A DNA stretch of 64,000 nucleotides from CAYPKW01 sp964411425 (lineage in GTDB: Bacteria > Pseudomonadota > Alphaproteobacteria > Dongiales > Dongiaceae). Of this stretch, positions 51,834 through 61,144 are shown in pieces. Both the position numbers and the translations under genes were made by a program. How positions within the stretch are numbered: the first letter of the stretch is position 1; each line of letters opens with the position of its first letter. The DNA lies in NCBI GenBank assembly GCA_964411425.1, contig CAYPKW010000003.1, positions 1 through 64,000 of the forward strand. Reading direction: 5' to 3'. Under the pieces are notes generated by a model. It searched no databases. It saw only the letters and a program-made list of their open reading frames with translations, and was not told where the DNA came from.

Positions 51834-53099
51834 TTGAGAAAGGTCAACCGCTTGCGGCAGTCATCGATCCGCAAGAAGTCGAGCGACGAGCAGGCGCTGG
51901 TCGCGCATGTGGGCGGGATCGCCGGCCACGACAACCGGGGATGGGCGGCCCACCTACGCACGTCCTGGCTTGCCGCCGAATCGCGACACCAGAACCTGAT
52001 GTTCGCGATGGACCAGGTGCGATTGCTCGCAACGGGTTACAACGGTGTCATGTACGGCTTGCAAACCGGCGATTTGGTGTGCGTGTTTCGTGACGCGCGC
52101 ATCGTCGAAATCAAGAAGAAACTCGACAATATTCAACTCTTGTTCAGAGACGATCCGCTTTTCCTGCTCGAGGACGGAAATCAAGCGGCCTTCATCGCGT
52201 ATTACAACTTGTCGAGGGACTTCGCCGAGTTCGAGGCGCTGGCGAAACACCTGCTCGGACAGGCGCGGGACGGCTCGCTTCGGAACGCCGCCCCGGCGGA
52301 GCGGGCGCCGCTCGACTCAAGCAACATCGGCCAGGCGGCGGCGGCGCTGGGCACGGCCGAGCTGGCCCAACTGGTGCGCCGCCAGACCGTCTACTTGGTC
52401 GCCAATGGGGCCGCGCCGCTGCCGGTTTTCGACGAGATCTTCGTGTCCATCGCCGACCTGGAGCAGCGTGTCGTTCCCGGCGTCAGGCTCGCGGCCGACC
52501 GTTGGCTGTTCCAGCATCTGACCAGGATTCTCGATCGCAAGATGATCGAGTTGTTGCGCGCCGGACAACAGGCGGCGCCGAGCGACGCGGACGACGAGTC
52601 GCCGGCCCTGCGGGCGATTCGCAACGGCGGATGCAGCCTCAACTTCAACGTGTCGAGCGTGCTGTCGCCGGAGTTTCAGGCGTTCGATGCCGCCCTGCCG
52701 ATGGAGTTTCGCCGCGCCATCGTGCTGGAATTCCAGAAGATCGACGCGTTCGCCGACTTGGGATCATTCCTCTACGCGCGCGACTACCTGCACGACCGCG
52801 GCTTTCGTGTCGCGCTCGATGGCGTTTCGCACCTGAGCCTGCCGTTCGTGGACCGCGCCGGGCTGGGCATCGACCTTGTCAAGCTCATGTGGGTGCCCGA
52901 CATGGCGGCGGGCCTCGCGGCCATCGGGCGAAACACGCTGCGGGAGGTCATCGAGCGTACCGGCGCCGACCGGGTGATCCTGTGCCGGTGCGACTCGGCG
53001 CAGGCGATCGAGTGCGGCCAATCGCTCGGGCTTTCGTTGTTCCAGGGCTGGCATCTCGATAAGCTGTCCGCCGCGCCGTCGGCCCGCCGCTCCGCCTGA
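51834..53099 (+). CDS. Degenerate GGDEF/EAL-like protein
   Basis: The 421-residue protein begins at TTG 51834 (ATG 51999 is a possible shorter start). The C-terminal half follows the EAL barrel pattern: LEFQKIDAFADLGSFLYARDYLHDRGFRVALDGVSHLSLPFV, then DLVKLMW, VILCRCDSAQAIECGQSLGLSLFQGWHLDKL. The EAL catalytic Glu and DDFGTG loop are absent, so it cannot be a normal c-di-GMP phosphodiesterase. The N-terminal half resembles a degenerate GGDEF (LATGYNGVMYGLQTGDLVCVF). It may be a c-di-GMP receptor or protein scaffold. It lies behind glcF but need not share its function. Confidence 0.68.
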   Translation: MRKVNRLRQSSIRKKSSDEQALVAHVGGIAGHDNRGWAAHLRTSWLAAESRHQNLMFAMDQVRLLATGYNGVMYGLQTGDLVCVFRDARIVEIKKKLDNIQLLFRDDPLFLLEDGNQAAFIAYYNLSRDFAEFEALAKHLLGQARDGSLRNAAPAERAPLDSSNIGQAAAALGTAELAQLVRRQTVYLVANGAAPLPVFDEIFVSIADLEQRVVPGVRLAADRWLFQHLTRILDRKMIELLRAGQQAAPSDADDESPALRAIRNGGCSLNFNVSSVLSPEFQAFDAALPMEFRRAIVLEFQKIDAFADLGSFLYARDYLHDRGFRVALDGVSHLSLPFVDRAGLGIDLVKLMWVPDMAAGLAAIGRNTLREVIERTGADRVILCRCDSAQAIECGQSLGLSLFQGWHLDKLSAAPSARRSA

Positions 53100-53107
53100 T
53101 CCCGTGC

Positions 53108-54202
53108 TTAACTGGCGGCCAAGGCGCCGAGCGCGCGCCGGTACACGTCCAGCGAGCGCTCGAACACCAGCCGTTTCCAGTCGTCGGTGTCGGGATAGAA
53201 GGCCCGGCGGATCTGCGTCTTGATGGCCCGGCCCCGGGCCGACGACGGATCGCCGTGCGCGTGCAGCCAGTTGTCGGCGCGCACCGCCAATAGAACGTCG
53301 TCGAGCGGTATGGTGCCGTATTCCAGCGTGATGCCGGTGACCTCGCTCGCCGGCAGCGCGCGCTCGATGCCGACGAGCGTGTCCCCCGTGACCACCGCCG
53401 ACGAGGACGAGCCGGCATCGGTCGACGTTGCCTCGCCGGCGTACCACGCCTCGACCCGGCGATGGCCCGGTGCGCCGGCGGCGTGACCGTTCATGATCTC
53501 GCCGTAGCCGTGCGGCCCGAGCCCGGTATGCAGGTCGATGAACGCGAGGCGTTTGGTGCCGGCGCCATGCTGGCGCAGGATCTCGGCCAGCGTGCGGTTC
53601 GACCAAACGGGCGAAGTACCGCCATAGAAGACGCCTTGCGGGTGGCCGTACTGACCCGAGCTGATGGCCGATTGCAATGCCATCGCGCCGTGATGCCGGC
53701 CATAGGCGTCGAGCTCGGCCGCCGTTCGCGCCAGTGTCGCCTCGTCCCACTGGGCGGGGCAGATGGCGTGCTTCAGGGCTTCGTAGCCGGCATTGACCGG
53801 GTAGGGTTCGGCGTGATCGACGAAGTTGCGATTGAGGTCGACGTTGTCCTCGTTGACGCGCCGCAGCCAGGCAAAGCCATAGGGATTGATGGCGTGAACG
53901 AGGAGCAGGGCGGTGTCGGGCGGCAGCGCGCGGACGATGCCGCCGGCGAGCCAGCCGACCTCGATACCTGAGCCGCAGAAGCCTTCGACGCCGTGCGTGC
54001 CCGAGAGCGCGACCAAGAGACGGCGCGCCTCGGCCGGCCCCAGCCTTGCCGCGTCCGTCGTCAGGCCCTCGCCGCCGAGACCGGGCGGCGGGGCGGCGGG
54101 ACAGTGATACGTCAAGAGCGCGGCGCCGGCGGCTTTCGCCACCGCCCGAAACTTGTCGCGGGCTCCCATGTAGTCAGCCGCGAAGTAATCCGCGACTGCC
54201 AT
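53108..54202 (-). CDS. DUF2817 family M14-like metallopeptidase
   Basis: The 364-residue protein has zinc-site features of M14 carboxypeptidase-like enzymes: SGTHGVEGFCGSG (His70, Glu73), NEDNVDLNRNFVDH, a third ligand in AFIDLHTGLGPHG and a catalytic-type Glu in TGITLEYGT. DUF2817 members are probably peptidases or amidases with unknown substrates. The ATG at 54202 was chosen because the domain begins there. No signal peptide is seen. It diverges from the TPR gene. Confidence 0.83.
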   Translation of the reverse strand: MAVADYFAADYMGARDKFRAVAKAAGAALLTYHCPAAPPPGLGGEGLTTDAARLGPAEARRLLVALSGTHGVEGFCGSGIEVGWLAGGIVRALPPDTALLLVHAINPYGFAWLRRVNEDNVDLNRNFVDHAEPYPVNAGYEALKHAICPAQWDEATLARTAAELDAYGRHHGAMALQSAISSGQYGHPQGVFYGGTSPVWSNRTLAEILRQHGAGTKRLAFIDLHTGLGPHGYGEIMNGHAAGAPGHRRVEAWYAGEATSTDAGSSSSAVVTGDTLVGIERALPASEVTGITLEYGTIPLDDVLLAVRADNWLHAHGDPSSARGRAIKTQIRRAFYPDTDDWKRLVFERSLDVYRRALGALAAS

Positions 54203-54314
54203 GACGATGCCTCTCCACTTTGGGGCGCCGGGCCGGGAGCATCCGCCAGGAGGGTCGCGAGGGCAAGCGATTCCCCCTTCCAGGTCGATGGCGTCGCGCG
54301 CATAATCGGCGCCG

Positions 54315-54872
54315 ATGGGACGAGCACGCATCGCTTGCCTGCTGCTGGCCGCGGGGCTGGTCGGGATCGGGGTCGCTCGCGCGGACCAGAATGACCCGCG
54401 CCTCGGCACGCTGTTCGAAGTGCTGAAGGCGGCGAGCAACCCGCTCGAAGGCTATGTGGTCGAGCGGCAAATCTGGCAGATCTGGCTCGCCGCCGAGGAC
54501 CCGGAGGTGGACCGCTTGATGGCGGCGGGGATCGCCGCCATGGGCGTCGGCAAGTACGCCGATGCCTTGCAGGCATTCGATCGCGTCGTCGAGTTGGCGC
54601 CCGATTTCGCCGAGGGCTGGAACAAGCGGGCGACGGTGCTTTACCTGATGCAGGACTTCGAGGCGTCGATGGCCGACGTGGCGCGCACGCTGGCGCTGGA
54701 GCCGCGCCACTTCGGCGCGCTGTCCGGCCTCGGGCTCATCGAGATCGAGCGCGAGCACGAGGAGCAGGCGCTCGACGCCTTCGAACGCGCGCTCGCGATC
54801 TACCCGCAGATGACCGGCCCGCGCGCCAACGCCGAATACTTGCGCAAGCGCATCCAGGATCGTTCGATCTAG
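54315..54872 (+). CDS. Exported TPR protein
   Basis: The 185-residue protein has a signal peptide (RIACLLLAAGLVGIGVARAD). About three TPR units cover residues 70-175 (GIAAMGVGKYADALQAFDRVVELAPDFAEGWNKRATVLYLMQDFEASMADVARTLALEPRHFGALSGLGLIE). It is a periplasmic protein-binding adaptor of unknown partner. The stop is followed by a repeat-filled gap. Confidence 0.85.
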   Translation: MGRARIACLLLAAGLVGIGVARADQNDPRLGTLFEVLKAASNPLEGYVVERQIWQIWLAAEDPEVDRLMAAGIAAMGVGKYADALQAFDRVVELAPDFAEGWNKRATVLYLMQDFEASMADVARTLALEPRHFGALSGLGLIEIEREHEEQALDAFERALAIYPQMTGPRANAEYLRKRIQDRSI

Positions 54873-54908
54873 CGGGCTGCTGAAAAGATGCCTCGGAACG
54901 CGTCCGTG

Positions 54909-54937
54909 CCTCGTCCTTCGACAGGCTCAGGACGAGG
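54909..54937. repeat. Dispersed hairpin repeat (CCTCGTCCT family)
   Basis: Nine-base arms CCTCGTCCT and AGGACGAGG flank an 11-base loop (TCGACAGGCTC). It is a common dispersed hairpin and may act as a terminator for the TPR gene. Confidence 0.7.
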
Positions 54938-54965
54938 TTGAGCGGATCGATCTTTCGGCAAACTG

Positions 54966-55119
54966 CTAGTGGATCCGATCCGACATTTGCTTCCCCTTCT
55001 TGTCATGCCCGCGCTTGACGCGGGCATCCATCGTGCCGTTGCACCATGGATCGCCGGGTCACGCCCGGCGATGACACTTCTATTGGGTGGGGACTCATCT
55101 GTCGGATCGGATCCACTAG
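54966..55119. mobile_element. MITE-like element with 20-bp perfect inverted ends
   Basis: The left end CTAGTGGATCCGATCCGACA (54966-54985) and the right end (55100-55119) are perfect inverted copies. The element is 154 bp with no coding capacity. CTAG at both tips may be a 4-bp target duplication, which would leave 16-bp inverted repeats, as in small elements mobilised by IS5-family transposases. The interior contains two smaller palindromes (GCCCGCG/CGCGGGC and CGCCGGG/CCCGGCG). The right CTAG contains the pyruvate kinase stop codon. Confidence 0.8.
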
Positions 55120-56531
55120 CCGACCCACGCCACGCGCAAGACGTTGGTGGAGCCCGGCGTGCCGAACGGCACGCCGGCGGTCACCACCAGCCGCTCGCCC
55201 TTGGAGGCCATCCGCTCGCGCTCGGCAATTCGGCAGGCCTTGTCGACCATTTCCGAGAACGTGCTCACGTCTTCCGTGCGCACGCAGTGCACGCCCCAGA
55301 CGAGCGTCAGGCGGCGCGCCGTCTCCAGGCGCGAGGTGAGGCACAGGATCGGCACCTGCGGCCTCTCGCGCGCCGCGCGGAGCGCGGTCGAGCCCGAGGT
55401 CGTGTAGGTCACGATCGCCGCGGCCGAGAGCGTGTGCGCGACCTGGGCGGCCGCGGCGCTGATGGCGTCGGGCGCGTTCGCCTCCGGTTCGGGGCGCTGG
55501 GCGTCCGTGATGCGCCGGTAGTGCGGGTCCTGCTCGGTGCGCGCGATGATGCGGTTCATCATCGACACCGCCTCCACCGGGTAGTCGCCCGAGGCGGTCT
55601 CCGCCGACAGCATCACGGCATCGGCGCCGTCGTAAATGGCTGTCGCCACGTCCGAGGCCTCGGCCCGCGTCGGCGCCGGCGCGTGCACCATGGAATCCAA
55701 CATCTGGGTCGCCACCACCACCGGTTTGCCGGCCAGCCGGCAGGCGGCGATGATGCGCTTCTGCACGCCGGGCACGTCTTCCGGCGGCAGCTCGACGCCC
55801 AGATCGCCGCGCGCCACCATGACGGCGTCGGCCAGCTCGATCAGTTCCTCGAGGTGCTCGATGGCGGCCGGCTTCTCCAGTTTCGCCAGGATCGCCGCCC
55901 GGCCGGCGATAAGGCGCCTTGCCTCGGCCAAGTCTTCGGGGCGCTGCACGAACGACAGTGCCACCCAGTCGACCCCGAGATCGAGGCCGAAGCGCAAGTC
56001 CTCGCGGTCCTTGCCCGTCAGGGGCGACAGCGGCAACGTCACGCCCGGCAGATTGACGCCCTTGCGGTCGCTGAGGCGCCCGCCGGTGACGATCACGGTG
56101 TCGGCGAAGTCGGCGCCGCGGCGCTCGACCCGGAGGCGCAGCCGCCCGTCGTCGAGCAGAAGGTCGGTGCCGGGCTGGAGCGCCGCCAGCACCTCGGGAT
56201 GGGGCAAGGGCGCCCGCCGCGAATCGCCCGGCGCCTTCGAAAGATCGAGGCGGAACGGGGCGCCGGGCTTCAGGTCGACGCCGCCGCCGGCGAACTTGCC
56301 GATCCGGATCTTCGGCCCCTGCAAGTCCATCAAGATGCCGATCGGCCGGCCAACCTCCGCTTCGATGGCGCGCAGCGCCTCGTAGCGGCGGCGATGATCG
56401 TCGTGGCTGCCGTGGCTCAGGTTCAGGCGGAATACGTCCGCGCCCGCCTCGTAGAGGGCGCGGATCTTGTCCGCGCTCGAGCTCGCCGGGCCGAGCGTGG
56501 CGAGAATCTTGGCCTTGCGTGCGCGCGTCAT
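55116..56531 (-). CDS. pyk: Pyruvate kinase
   Basis: The 471-residue enzyme is complete: TLGPASSSADKIRALYEAGADVFRLNLSHG, GILMDLQGPKIRIG, catalytic Lys in ILAKLEKPAAIEHLEEL, VMVARGDLGVELPPEDVPGVQKRII and the signature DGADAVMLSAETASGDYPVEAV. It converts PEP and ADP to pyruvate and ATP. Its TAG stop lies inside the right CTAG of the MITE, so the insertion left the protein intact but replaced its downstream sequence. The glycerate kinase gene lies 27 bp upstream on the same strand. Confidence 0.95.
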   Translation of the reverse strand: MTRARKAKILATLGPASSSADKIRALYEAGADVFRLNLSHGSHDDHRRRYEALRAIEAEVGRPIGILMDLQGPKIRIGKFAGGGVDLKPGAPFRLDLSKAPGDSRRAPLPHPEVLAALQPGTDLLLDDGRLRLRVERRGADFADTVIVTGGRLSDRKGVNLPGVTLPLSPLTGKDREDLRFGLDLGVDWVALSFVQRPEDLAEARRLIAGRAAILAKLEKPAAIEHLEELIELADAVMVARGDLGVELPPEDVPGVQKRIIAACRLAGKPVVVATQMLDSMVHAPAPTRAEASDVATAIYDGADAVMLSAETASGDYPVEAVSMMNRIIARTEQDPHYRRITDAQRPEPEANAPDAISAAAAQVAHTLSAAAIVTYTTSGSTALRAARERPQVPILCLTSRLETARRLTLVWGVHCVRTEDVSTFSEMVDKACRIAERERMASKGERLVVTAGVPFGTPGSTNVLRVAWVG

Positions 56532-56558
56532 GGAGACGGAGACATTCGTTCGTGACCG

Positions 56559-57827
56559 TTAGAATCGGGATTCGATCAGGATGGCGCGGAAGTCGTTGAC
56601 GTTGGTGCGGGTCGGTCCCGTGACGACCAGGTCCCCCAGGGCGGCGAAGAAGCGGTAGGCATCATTGTCGGCCAAAAGCGCCTTGGCGTCGAGGCCCGCC
56701 GCGGCGGCTCGCGCCAGGCTGTCGGGCAGAAGCAGGGCGCCGGCATTGTCCTCGGTGCCGTCGATGCCGTCGGTGTCGCAGGCGAGAGCGTGCACGCCGG
56801 GCGCGCCGTCGAGCGCCAGGGCAAGCCCCAGCAGGAACTCGGCGTTGCGCCCGCCGCGCCCCCGCCCGCGCACGGTCACGGTGGTCTCGCCGCCGGACAG
56901 CAGCACGGCGGGCGGCGGCGCGGGCTGGCCGTGGCGGGCTACCTGACGGGCGAGGCCGGCCATCACGCGCGCCACCTCGCGCGCCTCGCCCTCCAAACCG
57001 TCGCCGAGGATCACCGGCATGATGCCGGCGGCACGCGCCGCCGCGGCCGCCGCTTCGAGCGAGGCCTGTGGGCGCGCGATGACGATCGCGGTAGAGCGGG
57101 CAAGGCGCGGGTCGCCCGGCTTCGGCGTCTCGTCGAGGCCGGCGCGCAGGCGTTCGAGGACCGGGCGCGGCGCGTCGATGCGGTATTTCTCGATGACCGC
57201 GAGTGCGTCGGCGAAGGTGGTGGGATCGGCCACGGTGGGGCCCGAGGCGATCACCGCGGGATCGTCGCCCGGCACGTCGGAGATAACGAGGCTCAACAAT
57301 TCGGCCGGCGCCGCGGCGGCGGCGAGCCGGCCGCCCTTGATCGCCGACAAGTGCTTGCGCACGGTGTTCATCTCGCCGATCACGGCGCCCGAGCGGAGCA
57401 GGGCGCGGTTGACTGCCTGCTTGTCGGCGAGCGTGATGCCGGGCGCGGCCAAGGCGAGCAGCGCCGACCCGCCGCCAGAGACGAGGCACAGCACGAGATC
57501 GTCGGCCGTCAATCCGCGCACCAGGCCGAGGATCTTCGCGGCGGCCGCCTCGCCGGCGGCGTCCGGCACCGGGTGGGCCGCTTCAATCACCTCGATGCGC
57601 CGGCATGGCGCGCCGTGGCCGTAGCGGGTGACGACGGCGCCGGTGAGCGGCCCCGGCCAAGCGGCCTCCAGCGCCTCGGCCATGGCGGCGGCGGCCTTGC
57701 CGGCGCCGACCACGACGGTGCGGCCCTTGGGCGGCGGCGGCAGATGCGGCGGCACGCAGCGCGCCGGGTCGGCGGCGGAGAGCGCCGCATCGAACAGAGC
57801 GCGCAGGAACTGGCGTGTCGGCCTCAA
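56559..57827 (-). CDS. Glycerate 2-kinase (MOFRL/TtuD type)
   Basis: The 422-residue type II glycerate kinase has the N-terminal GRTVVVGAGKAAAAMAEALE, CLVSGGGSALLALAAPGITL, LSLVISDVPGDDPAVIASGPTV and the C-terminal MOFRL domain (GGETTVTVRGRGRGGRNAEFLLGLAL, ACDTDGIDGTEDNAGALL). It phosphorylates D-glycerate at C2, giving 2-phosphoglycerate, two steps before the Pyk reaction encoded next. The TTG start at 57827 overlaps the upstream EamA stop (TTGA). Confidence 0.9.
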   Translation of the reverse strand: MRPTRQFLRALFDAALSAADPARCVPPHLPPPPKGRTVVVGAGKAAAAMAEALEAAWPGPLTGAVVTRYGHGAPCRRIEVIEAAHPVPDAAGEAAAAKILGLVRGLTADDLVLCLVSGGGSALLALAAPGITLADKQAVNRALLRSGAVIGEMNTVRKHLSAIKGGRLAAAAAPAELLSLVISDVPGDDPAVIASGPTVADPTTFADALAVIEKYRIDAPRPVLERLRAGLDETPKPGDPRLARSTAIVIARPQASLEAAAAAARAAGIMPVILGDGLEGEAREVARVMAGLARQVARHGQPAPPPAVLLSGGETTVTVRGRGRGGRNAEFLLGLALALDGAPGVHALACDTDGIDGTEDNAGALLLPDSLARAAAAGLDAKALLADNDAYRFFAALGDLVVTGPTRTNVNDFRAILIESRF

Positions 57828-58747
57828 GGCTGCGGCGCGGTCCCGGCGCTGCCGCGCCGCGACATGAACACGCCGGCGAGCACGATGGCGGCCCCCGCCA
57901 CCCACCACGGGCCGATCGGCTCGCCCAGGATGGGCCACGCGAGCAGCGCCGCCGTCACCGGGTTCATCAGCATGGCGACCGAGGAGAACGAGGCCGGAAG
58001 GTGGGCGAGCGCCCAGGCGATCATGCCCTGCCCGCCGGCGTGCGAGAAGAGCGCCAGGCCCGCGAGGATCGTCCAACCGTAGGGGCTCGCCGGCAGCAGG
58101 CTCTCGCCCGACAGCAGCGCGACCGGCAGGATGGCGATGCAGGTCACCGTGCCGCTCCACGCCATGATTGCGCCGGCCGTGAAACGGGCGCGCAACGCCT
58201 TCACCGACAGGATGTAGCCGGCATAGGCCACCGCAGTGGCGAGGCTCAGCAGGTCGCCGGCAAGATTGTCGGGATTGGCCGATACGCCGCCGGCTACCAG
58301 GACGCCCGCGCCCGCCACGCTGATGGCGAGGCCGAGAAGGAAAACCGGGGTCAACCGTTCGCCCAACAGGGCCCAGGCCGCGAGCGTGACGAAGATCGGC
58401 GCCGTATTGCTGAGCACGATGGCGTCGGCGACCGTGGTGAGCAGCAGCGACCAGTGCCAGAGGATGAGGTCGGCCGCCAGGAACAGCCCGCAAACGACGA
58501 GACTGACGGCATCGCTACTCGTCCGCGGCCGGCGCAGTCCGCCTTCGGGGCGCTCCAACGCCAGCCACAGCCACAGCCACAGCGCGGGCAGGGCGAGAAA
58601 CAGGCGGTGGAATGCGGTCGCCGATGGGCCGATCTCGGACAGCCGCACGAAGATGCCGGAGAAGGAGATGGCGAACGCGCCGCACAGCAGGACGGGAAGG
58701 GCCGCCCGCACCAGCGGCGCGGGGGCGGACAGGGCTTCGGCCATCAT
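57824..58747 (-). CDS. EamA/DMT family transporter
   Basis: The 307-residue protein has ten predicted helices in two EamA repeats (LPVLLCGAFAISFSGIFVRLSEIGPSATAFHRLFLALPALWLWLWLAL and, in the second half, GAIMAWSGTVTCIAILPVALL). It lacks the His tail of the other EamA protein in this window. It is translationally coupled to glycerate kinase, so export or uptake of a glycerate-related metabolite is possible, though the family is broad. Confidence 0.88.
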   Translation of the reverse strand: MMAEALSAPAPLVRAALPVLLCGAFAISFSGIFVRLSEIGPSATAFHRLFLALPALWLWLWLALERPEGGLRRPRTSSDAVSLVVCGLFLAADLILWHWSLLLTTVADAIVLSNTAPIFVTLAAWALLGERLTPVFLLGLAISVAGAGVLVAGGVSANPDNLAGDLLSLATAVAYAGYILSVKALRARFTAGAIMAWSGTVTCIAILPVALLSGESLLPASPYGWTILAGLALFSHAGGQGMIAWALAHLPASFSSVAMLMNPVTAALLAWPILGEPIGPWWVAGAAIVLAGVFMSRRGSAGTAPQP

Positions 58748-58792
58748 CGTCTTATAGGGAAGCGGGCAACGCTTGCCAAGGCGAGGCCGCTA

Positions 58793-61006
58793 CTAGTCAG
58801 GTAATCCCAGCCGGATGAGCAGGGCCGCCTCGCGCTCCGTCATCGCCGGGTCCTTGTAGGACGGCGCCTGCGCCCAGGCGCCGACCGAGAAACCCGGATA
58901 GATCGACTTGACGGCGTCCGCCGCCGCCTTCGCCTTCGCCTTGGCGCCCATCTCACTGTAGGCGGCCGCCAGCTCGAGCAGCGGGGTGTACGACGTGGGC
59001 ATGGCGGCGCTGGCCTTCTCGAGCAAGCCGACCGCCTCCTCGTAGCGGCCGGTCAGGCGATGGGCCCGGCCGAGCAGCCAGCCGTACCAGTCCGGCGGAT
59101 AGGGACGCAGGCGAATCGCCCGCTGGGCGAGCGCGGTGGCGCGGTACGGCTCGCCGGAGTAGGTGAGCGTGTAGGCGAGCAGCGCGGCAGCGTCCGCGTC
59201 GTTGGCGCCCAGCTCGACCGCCTTCTCACCCAGGCCCACGGCCTGGTCGTGATCGCCGGCCAGCAGCGAGATAGCGCCTAGCAGGCTGTAAGTGCGCGGG
59301 CGTTCCGGGTCGAGGGCCAGGGACGCTTGCGCCAGCTCGGCGGCCCGCGCGATCGACTGGGCCGGGGAGCCGCTCCAGCCGAACCGCGCGTCGAGGAAGT
59401 ACGTCCAGGCGAGGCCGTCGGACGCGCCGGGGTAGTTCGGATCAAGGCCGCGGGCCTTCTCGTAATGCAGCCGCGCCTTGGCGTTGTCCTCCGGCGTCAG
59501 GCGGCGCAGCAGCATCTCGCCCTGCGAGGCCTCCAGCCAGGCGTCGAAGTTGACGGCCCCGTGCGCCCGGTCGATACGCTCCTGCTCGCCTGCGGTGAGG
59601 CTGACCTCGAGCGAGGTGACCACCTCGAGCGTCACGTCCTTCTGCAGCGCGAAGACGTCCGCCGCCTCGCGTTCCATGGTTTGCGTCCACAGTCGGTGCT
59701 CGCCGGCGCGGGTGTCGATGAGGCCGATCTGCACCCGGACGCGGTTGCCCCATTTCTGCACGCCGCCTTCGAGCACGTAGCGCACACCGAGATCGGCCGC
59801 GATCCGCTGGATCTTGGCCGGCCGGCCCTCATAGACCAGCACCGAGGCGCGGGCCACTACCCGCATGTCCGAGGCCATGGAGAGGGCGGCGGTGATGCCC
59901 TCGCCGATGGCGTCCGCGTATTGCGCCGCGTCCTCGTCGCCTTGGCTGCGGAACGGCAGCACGGCGATGGACGGCCGCTCGCCGCCGGGCACCACCTCGT
60001 TGATGGCGCCCTTGATCGCGCCGATGTACACGCCAAGCGGCGCCGGCGCCAGTTCCGGGATGCGCCAGAAGGTGGCGCCCACCGTGGTCGCCGCCGCCAG
60101 CAGCGCGGTTGCGGCGCCGACGGCCGCCCATTTCAGGGCGCGACGCCCGCGCGCCAGCCTGCGTGCGCCGACGCGATACCGCTGCGGCTGAGTGGTGGGC
60201 GCCGACGCCGCGGGCCCAGGCGGCGACGGGCGCGCGGTCGGCGAGAGCGCCAACTCCGCCGGCTCGCCGGCCGCCGTCCGGATTTCCTGGTGGAGCCGGA
60301 CCGTCTCCGCCTCCGGCTCTACTTGCAACTCTTCGCGCAGCCGGTCGCCGAGCGCCCTGAACTGTTGCAGCGCCGCTGCCCGCCGCCCGCCCTGGGCGTA
60401 GCCGCGCATCAGCGCGCGGTGCGCCTCCTCGCGCAAGGGGTCGAGGCGCAAGGCCGATTGCGCGGCCGCGATGGCCTGCTCCGCGTGCCCGGCCGCGAGG
60501 TGCAGCGACGCCAGCTTGACTAGCGCCGCGATCGCGAGCTCGCGCAGTCGACCGCGCTCCACTCGGAGCCAATCGTCGAACCCGGCCGTGTCCTCGGTGC
60601 CGAGCTCGAGGCCGTCGAGCAGTTCGCCGGCGTAGAGGGCACGCGCCTGCTCCAGCGCGTCCTGCGAGCCGCCGACTGCCAGCCGCTCGAACAGGTGCGC
60701 GTCGACCTCGACGCGTTCGAGGTTGAGCAGAAGCGCATCGCCCTCTGAGACGATCACCGCCTTGTCTTCATCATCGAGAGCCTTGCGCAGGACGCGCAGG
60801 CTTTCCGCCAGGCTGTGGCGCGCCTGCTCGCCGCCCCGGTGGGCCCACAGCAGCGTGGCGATGCGCTCGCGCGGCTGGCGCCGGTTGGGGAAGAGTGCCA
60901 GATAGGCCAACAGCGCCCGATCGCGCCGGCCGAGCGTGCCTGCCTCCGGCGCACCATCCCGGGACAGCGCGAAACCGCCCAGCAGCTTCAATCGCCACAC
61001 CGTCAT
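58793..61006 (-). CDS. BTAD-type regulator with membrane segment, TolB-like and TPR domains
   Basis: The 737-residue protein has an N-terminal winged-helix/BTAD region (LKLLGGFALSRDGAPEAG, LLAYLALFPNRRQPRERIATLLW, then ALRLDPLREEAHRALMRGYAQGGRRAAALQQFRAL). One hydrophobic segment (AAVGAATALLAAATTVGATFW) follows at about residue 305. The C-terminal part has a TolB/FlgO-like stretch (RPSIAVLPFRSQGDEDAAQYADAIGEGITAALS) and TPRs. A membrane-spanning one-component regulator (cytoplasmic DNA-binding side, extracytoplasmic sensor side) is plausible. ATG 61006 is preferred; GTG 61060 would add 18 residues. Confidence 0.82.
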   Translation of the reverse strand: MTVWRLKLLGGFALSRDGAPEAGTLGRRDRALLAYLALFPNRRQPRERIATLLWAHRGGEQARHSLAESLRVLRKALDDEDKAVIVSEGDALLLNLERVEVDAHLFERLAVGGSQDALEQARALYAGELLDGLELGTEDTAGFDDWLRVERGRLRELAIAALVKLASLHLAAGHAEQAIAAAQSALRLDPLREEAHRALMRGYAQGGRRAAALQQFRALGDRLREELQVEPEAETVRLHQEIRTAAGEPAELALSPTARPSPPGPAASAPTTQPQRYRVGARRLARGRRALKWAAVGAATALLAAATTVGATFWRIPELAPAPLGVYIGAIKGAINEVVPGGERPSIAVLPFRSQGDEDAAQYADAIGEGITAALSMASDMRVVARASVLVYEGRPAKIQRIAADLGVRYVLEGGVQKWGNRVRVQIGLIDTRAGEHRLWTQTMEREAADVFALQKDVTLEVVTSLEVSLTAGEQERIDRAHGAVNFDAWLEASQGEMLLRRLTPEDNAKARLHYEKARGLDPNYPGASDGLAWTYFLDARFGWSGSPAQSIARAAELAQASLALDPERPRTYSLLGAISLLAGDHDQAVGLGEKAVELGANDADAAALLAYTLTYSGEPYRATALAQRAIRLRPYPPDWYGWLLGRAHRLTGRYEEAVGLLEKASAAMPTSYTPLLELAAAYSEMGAKAKAKAAADAVKSIYPGFSVGAWAQAPSYKDPAMTEREAALLIRLGLPD

Positions 61007-61144
61007 CGCGCCCCCGACACCGTTCGCCGGTACCGGTACCACCGCGGCATCCATCGGCACCGGCGGCGAATGCCGACGATGGTAAGCGCATTATTGACGA
61101 GAGTCTGGCCCGTTTGACGATTTTTTGATTGCCTGAGGACCCTC

